Positions 24,401-31,112 of a stretch of 64,000 bases of DNA are shown here, piece after piece (the first letter of the stretch is position 1; each line of letters starts with the position of its first letter). Under the pieces are notes generated by a model that did no database searches, was not told the DNA's origin, and saw nothing but the letters and a program-made list of their open reading frames with translations. This DNA is from Brachionus plicatilis. Its lineage: Eukaryota; Rotifera; Eurotatoria; Ploima; Brachionidae. The stretch lies in NCBI GenBank assembly GCA_010279815.1, contig QEOQ01000106.1, positions 156,348-220,347 of the forward strand, read 5' to 3'. A program made the translations under genes and the position numbers.

Positions 24401-24699
24401 AATGCGTCAAGGTTAACCACTTGTCTGAAATCAATCTAAATGACACGCTAAAAACAGAACTAGATGAGAACATAATTTCAATAGGGCTGAAGAATGAGCG
24501 TAAAGCGAAAAGCTTGTTTAGGTCAAATGCTCAGCGAAGATTGAAGCTGAGGCGACTCAGAAACAGAAATCATATGAGACAAAGGTTTAGTCGAAGGAGA
24601 AAATTTTCCAATGCAACTCGATTATCTAGGCCAAAATTTTTAATTAGAAGAAGATTTAGAAAATTTCGAGCTACTCGATTGCCAATTAACAAAAATTAG
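12333..24699 (+). CDS. Secreted WAP + multi-sushi protein, LEV-9/Hasp-like (7 exons, 796 aa)
   Basis: Exons: 12333-12402, 14199-14411, 14441-14647, 16159-16530, 18782-19624, 19685-19867 and 24197-24699. All seven join in frame with GT-AG introns, every one in phase 1, giving 796 codons and a stop. The product has a signal peptide (about residues 1-22), a WAP-like Cys-rich module with CLCDGECGLSC, eight to nine sushi (CCP) domains, and an Arg/Lys-rich C-terminal tail of about 100 residues. One WAP domain followed by about eight sushi domains is the plan of C. elegans LEV-9 and Drosophila Hasp. Those proteins are secreted and help cluster acetylcholine receptors or organise the synaptic-cleft matrix. 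I infer an orthologue-like extracellular scaffold; receptor partners cannot be read from sequence. LEV-9 is reported to need C-terminal processing, and the basic tail here offers many dibasic sites. Other multi-sushi adhesion proteins are the alternative. Confidence 0.8.
13756..14060. mobile_element. Degraded AAGTC-rich TIR element in intron 1
   Basis: The left side TGTTTAAAAGTCACAAGTCT followed by CAAGTCAAGTCCAAG resembles the arms of the palindrome at 29996-30210. The right side AAGTCTGGACTTGGACTT is the inverted counterpart. Further copies or half-copies end at about 20385 and 31112. No coding sequence. Confidence 0.45.
14199..14411 (+). CDS. Exon 2: WAP-like cysteine-rich module
   Basis: The acceptor is TTTTTTAAG|CA. 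The exon encodes a basic linker, then Cys residues spaced as C-x12-C-x3-C-x5-C-x6-C-x1-C-x3-C-x3-C, ending CDGECGLSCVRI. The spacing and the ECGLSC motif fit a whey-acidic-protein (four-disulphide) core as in LEV-9. The exon ends before an unusually short 29-nt intron. Confidence 0.7.
14412..14440 (+). other. 29-nt intron
   Basis: GTAATTTAAA to GTATTTTAG, 29 bases. It is needed because the upstream frame meets a stop inside it and the downstream sushi exon is in another frame. Removing it keeps phase 1 on both sides and joins WAP to sushi 1. Confidence 0.65.
14441..14647 (+). CDS. Exon 3: sushi domain 1
   Basis: One complete sushi repeat: Cys at the start (ATVCPKIGDFPNG), VYDCNPGYYL in the middle, ICEGDGWWSG and SPTCVKE at the end, so four cysteines and the conserved Trp are present. 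It is bounded by phase-1 junctions (TTTTAG|TG and AAAGAAA|GTAATA), as expected for a shuffled module. Confidence 0.75.
16159..16530 (+). CDS. Exon 4: sushi domains 2 and 3
   Basis: Two consecutive repeats begin YCGAPTSV and SCGQPELIENG. Each has EYRC, a Gly-Phe after it, a Trp (GRWSDT, SKWTGV) and a closing Cys (FSC, PTC). The acceptor is TTATAG|GC and the donor TGTGAAC|GTAAGT. Confidence 0.75.
16531..18781 (+). other. Intron 4 of the WAP-sushi gene
   Basis: A 2.25-kb AT-rich intron. It holds a minus-strand LINE 3' end at about 18000-18400 and nothing else recognisable. The upstream intron 14648-16158 likewise shows no gene. Confidence 0.6.
18000..18400 (-). mobile_element. LINE 3' end relic with (TAA)n tail
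   Basis: On the minus strand a short frame reads NRIAFIFSDRIIPRLSKGQA and then ends, resembling the last residues of some LINE ORF2 proteins. It is followed by a structured GC-richer stretch (AGGCTGACAAAAGAGAAGCG) and a run of TAA repeats at about 17989-18006. Microsatellite tails of this kind are typical of L2/CR1/RTE-type elements. It is heavily 5'-truncated, and the assignment rests on this short similarity and the tail. Confidence 0.45.
18782..19624 (+). CDS. Exon 5: sushi domains 4-6 and a partial or diverged repeat
   Basis: The first repeat (CGEPPFVKNS to VPNC) is canonical. The second (KKCTLDKTEY to PPKC) and third (FCPLVSPPVNG to GHCEP) are longer. The last stretch (VCSIDSIEAD to IECDE) has Cys pairs but no clear Trp, so it is a diverged repeat. 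At least six N-glycosylation sequons (for example NST, NQS, NTT, NET, NKT, NGS) fit an extracellular protein. The ORF continues only a few codons past the donor ATAG|GTGCTT. Confidence 0.75.
19685..19867 (+). CDS. Exon 6: single sushi domain
   Basis: A full repeat from SCLAPPKLLYG through VLYQCLNGYEL to GEWVGSLPICTK, with four Cys and a Trp. It is too short to show as a long open frame because it has no ATG of its own. The acceptor is TTTAAG|TT after a 60-nt intron; the donor AAAG|GTAATT opens a 4.3-kb intron filled with transposons. Confidence 0.75.
20310..20385. repeat. Half copy of the AGTTGTTTAAAAGTC element
   Basis: AAAGTCCGGACTGGGACTTT followed by TTTTAAACAACTCTG is the right end of the family seen as a palindrome at 29996-30210. 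A convincing left end was not found. Confidence 0.45.
21772..22215 (-). pseudogene. Coding fragment of unknown function inside the long-TIR element
   Basis: Two open segments on the minus strand read SGKLINDLKSTHQDALEK through VKRKATESLNDSIVETD, then, after a short GT-AG intron of about 50 nt, NNKLFTNRLRNEIEKRFGED to YPKDMDEIKSNK and a TAG at 21772-21774. The first part is coiled-coil-like with a basic patch (VKRKATE); the second is charged and helical. I do not recognise a family. It could be the end of a transposon accessory protein or a captured host exon. Open frame, sensible composition and intron argue for recent coding, but no start was found. Confidence 0.45.
22290..22612 (+). mobile_element. 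LINE 3' end relic with (ATT)n tail
   Basis: The plus strand reads TVTDADSVNKFKNGYDAFRS and then a stop at about 22384. SVNxFKxxxDxF is the usual last motif of many LINE ORF2 proteins. A GC-richer structured 3' UTR (CTACCATAGGTGACCTCC, GCAAGCTAGTCTTGC) and about eight ATT units follow (22578-22604). It is strongly 5'-truncated and lies inside the long-TIR element, so it inserted after it. Confidence 0.65.
23037..23638 (+). mobile_element. pogo/Tigger-like element, internally deleted, TA target site
   Basis: The ends are CAGTCATCTCTCTTTAAACC and, inverted, CAGTCTTCTCTCTTTAATCC, flanked by TA on both sides (23035-23036, 23639-23640). Inside the ends, further inverted motifs (ATTCGGACA, ATCCGA) occur. 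The end sequence and TA duplication are typical of pogo/Tigger elements. Only a C-terminal transposase-like piece remains (23348-23467). It inserted into the right arm of the 21231-23654 element. Confidence 0.75.
23348..23467 (+). pseudogene. Remnant pogo-like transposase C-terminus with PIP-box-like motif
   Basis: A 39-codon open frame from ATG to TGA contains NDSIAYFKTRLNDVKALSLQ and ends with QQSTLDNYFSKKI. Q-S-T-L-D-N-Y-F fits the PCNA-interacting consensus Q-x-x-[LIM]-x-x-[FY]-[FY]. A PIP box is known in the Drosophila pogo transposase. The catalytic and DNA-binding parts are missing, so it is a relic. Confidence 0.6.
24197..24699 (+). CDS. Exon 7: last sushi domain and Arg-rich tail
   Basis: The acceptor TTTTATAG|TT restores phase 1. 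The sushi repeat runs from NCAFPGHLENG through IRYECDKSF to GNWKPNIKLVKC. After it, a hydrophilic linker leads to about 70 residues dense in Arg and Lys (for example RLKLRRLRNRNH, RFSRRRKF, LIRRRFRKFR) and a TAG stop. The tail could bind heparan sulphate or be removed by a furin-type protease; both are inferences. Confidence 0.8.
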
Positions 24700-24733
24700 T
24701 TTATATAATTATTATTTTTTCAATTTGTTTGTA

Positions 24734-24739
24734 AATAAA
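24734..24739 (+). terminator. Poly(A) signal of the WAP-sushi gene
   Basis: AATAAA 35 bases after the TAG stop; the first canonical signal downstream. In such AT-rich DNA the motif is common by chance. Confidence 0.4.
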
Positions 24740-24929
24740 AATCTTTTTAATGATTTTTTTATTTTTAATTTTAATAATATTCCTTTTCCCATAAACTTTT
24801 TTTTTAATTTCTTGATTTTTTTAAAGTTTAGAAAAAAATTAATAGTTTAAAAAATAAGTTTTTTATTCATTTAAGCTGAGAATTCATGGTTTAATCTTCG
24901 TACCAGATGAAAATACCCTTAAGATTATT

Positions 24930-27460
24930 CAGTGCTTTTATATAAGGTCCAGAATCGGCTAAATTATGTAATTTTACATTATTTTTAGTAAGCTTTCGAA
25001 TCTTGAATTTGAAATCAAAGATCTTTCCGAATTTAAACAAAATGAATCAAAATGTTGGAAATCGTTGAAAAAGTTCGATCAAAAAAATACTGTTTTTCAA
25101 AATACAACCAAAATTAAAATTAAGAAATCTAGTGGTACGTTTTTGGAAGAAGAAAGTGAAATTGCTAATGCTTTCGGAACGAACTTACATAAAATTTTTA
25201 ATGACAATCCAATCATCGAAATACCAGAGCAAACGTTTAGACTGAATAAATCAATCAAGGAAGCGCTAATTGACAGAAAAGAGTTTTTTAAAGCTTTAAA
25301 TTCAACCAACTCAAAATCAGCCCCTGGTCTTGACAAGGTAAATAATCAAATTCTAAAAAATTGTCCTCACAATTTTAAAGCGAATTTTTCAATGCCTCGA
25401 TCAAAATTGGTCATATTCCCTCTCAACTTAAAATCTCAAAAATAGTCATGATCCCCAAGAAAGATAAGCCTCCAGATGATCTTAACTCATATAGACCTAT
25501 TTCATTGATAAGTTGTATTTCAAAATTGCTAGAAGAAATTATCAATACCAAGCTCCAAAAATGGATTGAAACCAAGAGACTTCTTCCATCATGCCAATCT
25601 GGATTCAGACAAAACATGAGCACCCAAGATCAAATTTTTCGCCTCAGTCAATCGACCATACTAGGATTTAGCAAAAAAGAATACACGGGTTCAGTGTTTT
25701 TTGATCTTGAAAAAGCGTTTGACAAAGCTCCACATGCTGGAATTATTCACAAACTCAAAAAGTTAGGAATTAATTGGTACTTATACAAGTGGATTAAAGA
25801 GTTTTTTACAGACAGAAAATTCAAAGTTTCAGTTAACAATAAGCTATCGCAAGAATTTGGTATTTCTACAGGTGTTCCACAAGGGAGCTGTTTGTCTCCA
25901 ACGCTTTTTTCAATCTTCTTTAGCGACATAGCTACAGTTATCTCGAAAAAAGTTCAAACAGCCCTTTTTGCAAATGATTTGTGCATCTGGTACTCAAATA
26001 AATCATTAAAAGAAATTGAAAAAACAGTGAACCAAGCCATAAGTTATATTACATGTTTTTGCCGGAAATGGGGACTTGTTGTAAATACGAGCAGAACCTT
26101 TCACACGGTTTTCACAACTGCTGCACATCGATCAAACTATGAAACAAAGTACAAATTGAAGCTGTTCATCGGTAGCCAACCAGTCCCGTTAGAACCGTTT
26201 CCAACCTTTTTAGGTATTAAATTCGATCCTAAGTTAAGCTTCAAAAACTTATTGGAAAACATCAATGTGAAAGCTATGTCAAAAATTAATCTAATACGTA
26301 GGATAAAAGGTTTAAAACTAAGAAACTCAATTCAATTGTCCAAGATCGTATCCAAAAGCTTTTTTCGTTCCCAGTTCGACTACTTTTTTATTCCGATTTC
26401 ATGCTCAACGCAAAAAATAAGCTCTGATCTACAAAAACTACAGAACAAAATATTAAGGCACATTAAGTATTTTCCGATCAAGACAAGATTAACCAAAATT
26501 CACCAGCATTTAAAACTCGACATGTTAGCTACAAGATCCGAACGTATTTTACACAGATTTCTCCATAAACGAATTGAGCATCAACAATTTAACACCGACT
26601 TAAAGGAGTACTTTTCCACTGCACTAGATTTGAATCAAAAATTTTATACACTTTTTGGAAAGTTCAATTTTATTTTACAGGACATCCGAAGATAAATATG
26701 CATTTATTTCATTATTTACCAAAAACTAGTCAATATTTATTTTCATTTTTTTATTCTTAGTCGTTTATCTTTTTAATTTTTTATGTTTTTATTCAATCGC
26801 TAGGCTGATAAGAAGGACTCTGATCCATTCTGAGCTGCCTGGGGTATTCCCTAAACTATTTAAATAAATAAAAAATTAAAAGTAAGCTTACGTAAGCTTA
26901 GAGTAATATTAGTTGATAAGAGCTTATGGAGCCCAGTATGGATAACTTTTGCAGCCAGAGCACAAAACCAATCAGTTGGTTATGTTTAAAGTCTGTTGTT
27001 CAGAAACCGACTTGAACTTACTTTTCCAGCTGGTTTCGATTAAAGAGTCACCTATTCGGTAGTTCTTCGAAGCAGTAAAGACAACTACTTCTATCTTTAG
27101 ATACTTATTGAAGTAACAAAAGGTTCGAGTTCTTCTTCGGACCTCTGGATGACTTCTGCAGTCTTCCTTTAGTTTAATAATCGCTCGGTATAAAGTAAAA
27201 AAAAAAGTTAATTTTGTTCTAAATATACCTTTATTTCAAGTACTAGATTAACATAATGCAAAATTTAAGTTTTATTTATATTAAATATTTAAACAAATAA
27301 ATGAAGTAATATTCTTCAGCTTTAAGAAAAATAAAATTTAAAAATTATTTAAATGTAAGGATACATCTTCATTGAATAAATTAACGTAATTTTACGTAAA
27401 ATTACATATCTACTAAAAATAATGTAAAATTACGTATCTGCACCTTATATAAAAGCACTG
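24930..27460. mobile_element. Inverted repeats bracketing the LINE
   Basis: CAGTGCTTTTATATAAGG starts at 24930 and its inverted copy CCTTATATAAAAGCACTG ends at 27460. The arms continue inward with TTTTACATTATTTTTAGTA and its complement (to about 24992 and from 27411). They enclose the LINE relic and about 500 bp of unrecognised DNA. A small DNA element with a LINE inserted in it is the simplest reading. Only the right end is followed by TA, so the superfamily is open. Confidence 0.55.
24985..26880 (+). pseudogene. Decayed non-LTR retrotransposon (LINE) reverse transcriptase
   Basis: Two overlapping frames encode a LINE reverse transcriptase. The first (to about 25385) reads SKLSNLEFEIKDL through SAPGLDKVNNQILKN; the second (about 25386-26695) reads SYRPISLISCISKLLEEI, SGFRQNMSTQDQ, FFDLEKAFDKAPH, GVPQGSCLSPTLFS and FANDL, then a thumb region and C-terminal part ending DIRR. 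These are the conserved blocks of Jockey/CR1-type elements. It is dead: the endonuclease is missing (5' truncation), there is a frameshift at about 25385-25395, and the YADD site is FAND with the first catalytic Asp codon replaced by AAT (25973-25975). The 3' tail has AGAAGG, a small hairpin GGGGTATTCCC and TTTAAATAAATAAA. Confidence 0.88.
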
Positions 27461-28694
27461 TAATGGTCATTAAGATTTTAATATCCATTTCAAAGTTAAG
27501 TCATGGCTTTGACTTATGTACGTGAGTTCAAAAAACAAGTCTGGAAAAAAATTTTCTTTAAAATTTTAATATAATTGACATTTTCATTTTCATAAGATAT
27601 TTTTGAGTTTGTAGACTAAATTTATTTTGAAAATATTCCTTTTTTTTATAAACCTTTTTATTTTTTAGCTCAAATTGCCTTTTCAATATTAATAAATTTT
27701 TAAAGAATACTTTTCAACACAAGAATAACAAAACTGTTCCTTTGATGAATAAAATTTTTATCCTAATAATATTTTTTTAAGAAATATTTAGATAGCATAT
27801 ATTTATGATAACATCTTATTATCAGAATGTTAAAAAAACCAGCAACGATAATAAAATAAGTTAAAATGTAATATTAAATTCTTGAAAAAATAGGAAAAAT
27901 TTAACTAAAGATAAAATAGAATAAATTGTTGGTCTAGGCATTGTTGGTCTAGAATTCGGTCCCTCAATTTTAAATTTTTATGCCAATATTTCAATAAATT
28001 CATCAAAATTTGATACAATTTAAATTTTTGTAACTAAAAATTTTCGAAATCATGCGTCTAAAGATATATAAATAATTTTCAAAAATTTTTGATTTTTAAA
28101 CCCAAGTATCTTGATCAAAAATACATATTAGACATAATGTCTGATAATGTTAAGTATTTATTTCTCAAAAATTATCAAAATCATTAGATTGATTAAGTTT
28201 TAAAATTTGATCTGAAATTCAATTTGCCTTATTTCTAAAATTTTAATAATAAAGTTAAAAAATCAAGGTTAAAAAAAGATTTTATCGAAATTTGGAATTG
28301 ATAAAATGTCATGATTTCTAATTTAAATTCTGAATCTTTTTTTTACCTAATCTATTAAAAAATATCCCCAATTTACCATAAATATTTATATTTCAGCAAA
28401 AATTCAAAATTCATTTTATTTTATTTTATTTTTACGTAAAAAAAGCTAATTTATTGTATCATAACATCATGTTCTATTTATTTAGTAATTTTCAAAAGTC
28501 GTAACATATTACGTAGAAATTATGCAATTTTTACTTTTTGAAAAATTTTTTTTTGTCGCTCTTTAATTTTATAGAACTTTGCCAGAATTGGCGCCAGTAA
28601 AAAATAATAAAATATTTTTATTCAACTTTGTTTATTTTTTTTTTTAAATTAACAAGGCACCGATTTTTTCAAAGCGTCAATTTTTTGTAAAAAT
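26881..28694. other. Unannotated stretch after the LINE
   Basis: 26881-27190 is less AT-rich, begins with a palindrome TAAGCTTACGTAAGCTTA, and shows no coding frame. It may be part of another repeat. The rest is AT-rich with nothing recognisable. Confidence 0.4.
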
Positions 28695-28877
28695 GTGACA
28701 ATTCACCAGCTCATTTTAAGAGAGGCCCACTATACCTGTTTTAGCTATGAAAATTTTAATTTATTTATCAAGTATTATCTTGGGTACTACGACCCCATGA
28801 CCATTCTCTCAAAAATTGTTAACACAAAAATTAAGAGCTCTTTCATCGAAAATTATTTCCTTAATGATTCTAATTAA
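28695..28877 (+). other. Possible short coding relic of unknown origin
   Basis: A 60-codon frame from GTG reads VTIHQLILREAHYTCFSYEN and later YYLGYYDPMTILSKIVNTK. Composition is more protein-like than neighbouring AT-rich frames, but I recognise no family and see no ATG. It converges on the SF3B6 3' end 100 bp away. It could be a pseudogene piece or chance. Confidence 0.2.
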
Positions 28878-28989
28878 TTTTAAGATTTGAACAAAAAAAA
28901 ATATTGAATTTCTTAAAAAAAATTTAACCAGAACATTTTATTAATTTAAAAATTAAATTTTTTATATACACTTTTTTAGCAATATTTTT

Positions 28990-29395
28990 TTATAGTCCAA
29001 ATTTGGCTTTAGTTTTCTCTATGAGCTCTTTTTCTTTCTCCACATCAAATTTCTTATTTGCCTTAAACAACAAATAAATTATCAACAAGTCAATTTTGAT
29101 AAAAAAAATTTACTTTTTCAGGCTGATGATAGAGAACAACCAAATACCTGTTGCAAACATTAAAGCCAGAAAGGTGATCGCAAGCATTTTTGGCATCGAA
29201 TATGTCTTCATACACAACATATGCAGTTCCTCTTGTTTCGGCCGTATTGCCGACCCGAATTTGCCTAATTGCTCCATATTTTCCGAATATGTCATACATT
29301 TCTTCGGATGTTATTTTATAGGGAAGATTTCTAACGAACAATATTCGATTTACCTCTGGTGGTAATCGAACATTGGCTCGTTTTTGCATTGCCAT
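28990..29395 (-). CDS. SF3B6: Splicing factor 3b subunit 6 (SF3B6 / p14), 117 aa
   Basis: SF3B6 is the small SF3b subunit of the U2 snRNP that sits at the branch-point adenosine and binds SF3B1. Exon 1 (29114-29395) encodes the start [17 protein letters not shown] and one RRM: RNP2 ILFVRNL near residue 18 and RNP1-like [10 protein letters not shown] near residue 55, with a conserved Tyr as in p14. Exon 2 (28990-29061) adds [20 protein letters not shown] and the end FGL, matching the family's Lys/Glu-rich tail. The 52-nt intron has donor AAA|GTAAAT and acceptor TTTAAG|GC and joins in phase 0. Length is close to the human protein (125 aa). It appears complete and functional. Confidence 0.95.
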
Positions 29396-29995
29396 TTTTT
29401 AGATCTTCGGTTGCTTTGTTGATTTAGAAATTTTTCTAGTTTTTCAAACTAATTTTTATATACACAATTAAATTTCAAGAATAGGATTTAATTTTTTTTT
29501 AAGTTGACTTTTTATTTGTCTTGAAAATTTTTAAAAATAAATTTTTAAAAATAATATACAACACTTTAAAACACTCAAACAAAAAATTTTTTAATAAGTT
29601 TTGGGATATTTCGAAATAATATAGAAATAAACCAAGTTTTTAAAAAAAATTTTAAAAAATCATATAATCTTAAAAGGTTTTTACCTCAGAAAATAAAGCT
29701 TGCGGTTTATTAATAGCAAATAATTTATTGATACCGCTATGTATCAATTCATCGAAAAACTGATTCAAAGAAAATTCAAAAAATTAAACAAAACTCTCAG
29801 AGTAAATTTTGGTAGAAAAATATTTCATAAAAATATACTCATAGATTTTTTTTCATAGAAATTATGCTAAAAACCTAAATAGAAAAATTAAAAGATTAAA
29901 TTAATTTAAATTTTTTTCACAACAAATTTTAAATGTATTTAAGCTTAATTTAATCTAGAAATAAATTTTTTTCAATTAAAATATGTAAAGTTTAT

Positions 29996-30210
29996 ATCAG
30001 AGTTGTTAAAAAGTCACTCTTCCTCCATTTTTATTGAATTTAAAACAAATATAAACCAGAGTTGTTTAAAAGTCTCAAGTCAAGTCCAAGTTAGGACTTT
30101 TTTTTTTTAAAATTTTTTAAAGTCCTGACTTGGACTTTTTTTTGAGATTTTTAAACAACTCTGGTTTATATTTGTTTTAAATTTAATAAAAAATTGAGGA
30201 AGAGTGCAAA
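29996..30210. repeat. ~215-bp near-perfect palindrome with CAGAGTTGTTTAAAAG arms
   Basis: The arms read AGTTGTTTAAAAGTCTCAAG and its complement on either side of about 30110. They continue outward through AAACAAATATAAACCAGAG to CTCTTCCTCCATTTTTATT and its counterpart. The CAGAG...CTCTG core (30057-30163) resembles hAT-type ends. It sits between arms 1 and 2 of the repeat cluster, so it inserted into that cluster or split it. Confidence 0.65.
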
Positions 30211-30330
30211 CCTCATATACAAATCCTTTGACATAGCGATTCGTAAATTTTTTTCCCTATCTTTTTAACATGGAAAAAAATAAGAAATTTTATTTATAGT
30301 ATGTTAATAATTAATAATAATATTCCTTTT
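30165..30330. repeat. Dispersed repeat, inverted copy at 40563-40705
   Basis: The sequence around GAGGAAGAGTGCAAACCTCA and CATAGCGATTCG to GTATGTTAAT reappears inverted at 40563-40705 with few changes (TTTGACATAG against CTATGTTAAAG). It shows that the 29.7-30.9 kb cluster and the DNA downstream of the Rh gene share a mobile sequence. Confidence 0.7.
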
Positions 30331-31014
30331 CCTAAAAAATTTTAATTTTCAAAAACTCTCAGAATAAATTTTGGTAGAAAAATATCTCAAAAAAATATAG
30401 ATTTTTTTTCATAGAAATTATGCTAAAAACCTCAATAGAAAAATTAAAAGATTAAATTAATTTAATTTTTTTTTACAACAAATTTTAAATAAGCTTAATT
30501 TAATCTAGAAATAAATTTTTTTCAATTAAAATTTTCGTATTTTGTATATTGAACGAAAATTTTAATATATATTTTAATATAATTATGGTTCTTTCGAATA
30601 ATTATTTTACGAAAAAAAATATTTAAAATTTTCGTTCAATATACAAAATACGAAAATTTTAATTGAAAAAAATTTATTTCTAGATTAAATTAAGCTTAAA
30701 TACATTTAAAATTTGTTGTGAAAAAAATTTAAATTAATTTAATCTTTTAATTTTTCTATTTAGGTTTTTAGCATAATTTCTATGAAAAAAAATCTATGAG
30801 TATATTTTTATGAAATATTTTTCTACCAAAATTTACTCTGAGAGTTTTGTTTAATTTTTTGAATTTTCTATGAATCAGTTTTTCGATGAATTACAAAAAA
30901 AAAAAGTCCAAGTCCGGATTTTTTTTTTAAATTTGCTAGATCAGGCTTCATTTCAAAAAATTTGAAATTTATCAAATAATTATGTTGCAATTTTAGCATA
31001 AATTTCTTCTTCGG

Positions 31015-31112
31015 TATTCAAAATTTTAAAGCCTGAACTTGGGCTTTTGAAAGAAAGTTAAAAAAAAAAGTCCGGATTTGGACTTGACTTGAGACTTTTA
31101 AACAACTCTGGT
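31015..31112. repeat. Right end of the AGTTGTTTAAAAGTC family
   Basis: AAGTCCGGATTTGGACTTGA followed by GAGACTTTTAAACAACTCTG is the terminal part of the family; a probable left partner with AAAGTCCAAGTCCGGA lies at about 30903. The pair would define an approximately 210-bp copy. Confidence 0.45.

Larger units (their letters stand above)
29746..30893. repeat. Inverted and direct repeat cluster (three ~240-bp arms)
   Basis: One block occurs three times: 29746-29985 (+), about 30345-30545 (+) and about 30631-30893 (inverted). Markers are CTCAGAGTAAATTTTGGTAG, AGCTTAATTTAATCTAG and their complements. The last two form an almost perfect foldback around 30597, with inner arms TTTTCGTATTTTGTATATTG. 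The first and third arms match even better over their full length. Weak relatives of the same sequence appear at about 15180-15310 and 23690-23790. Likely foldback/MITE insertions; no protein. Confidence 0.75.

Noticed and set aside
29096..29365. An 89-codon plus-strand frame
   Set aside because: Antisense of SF3B6 exon 1, whose RRM motifs and splice sites are clear on the minus strand.
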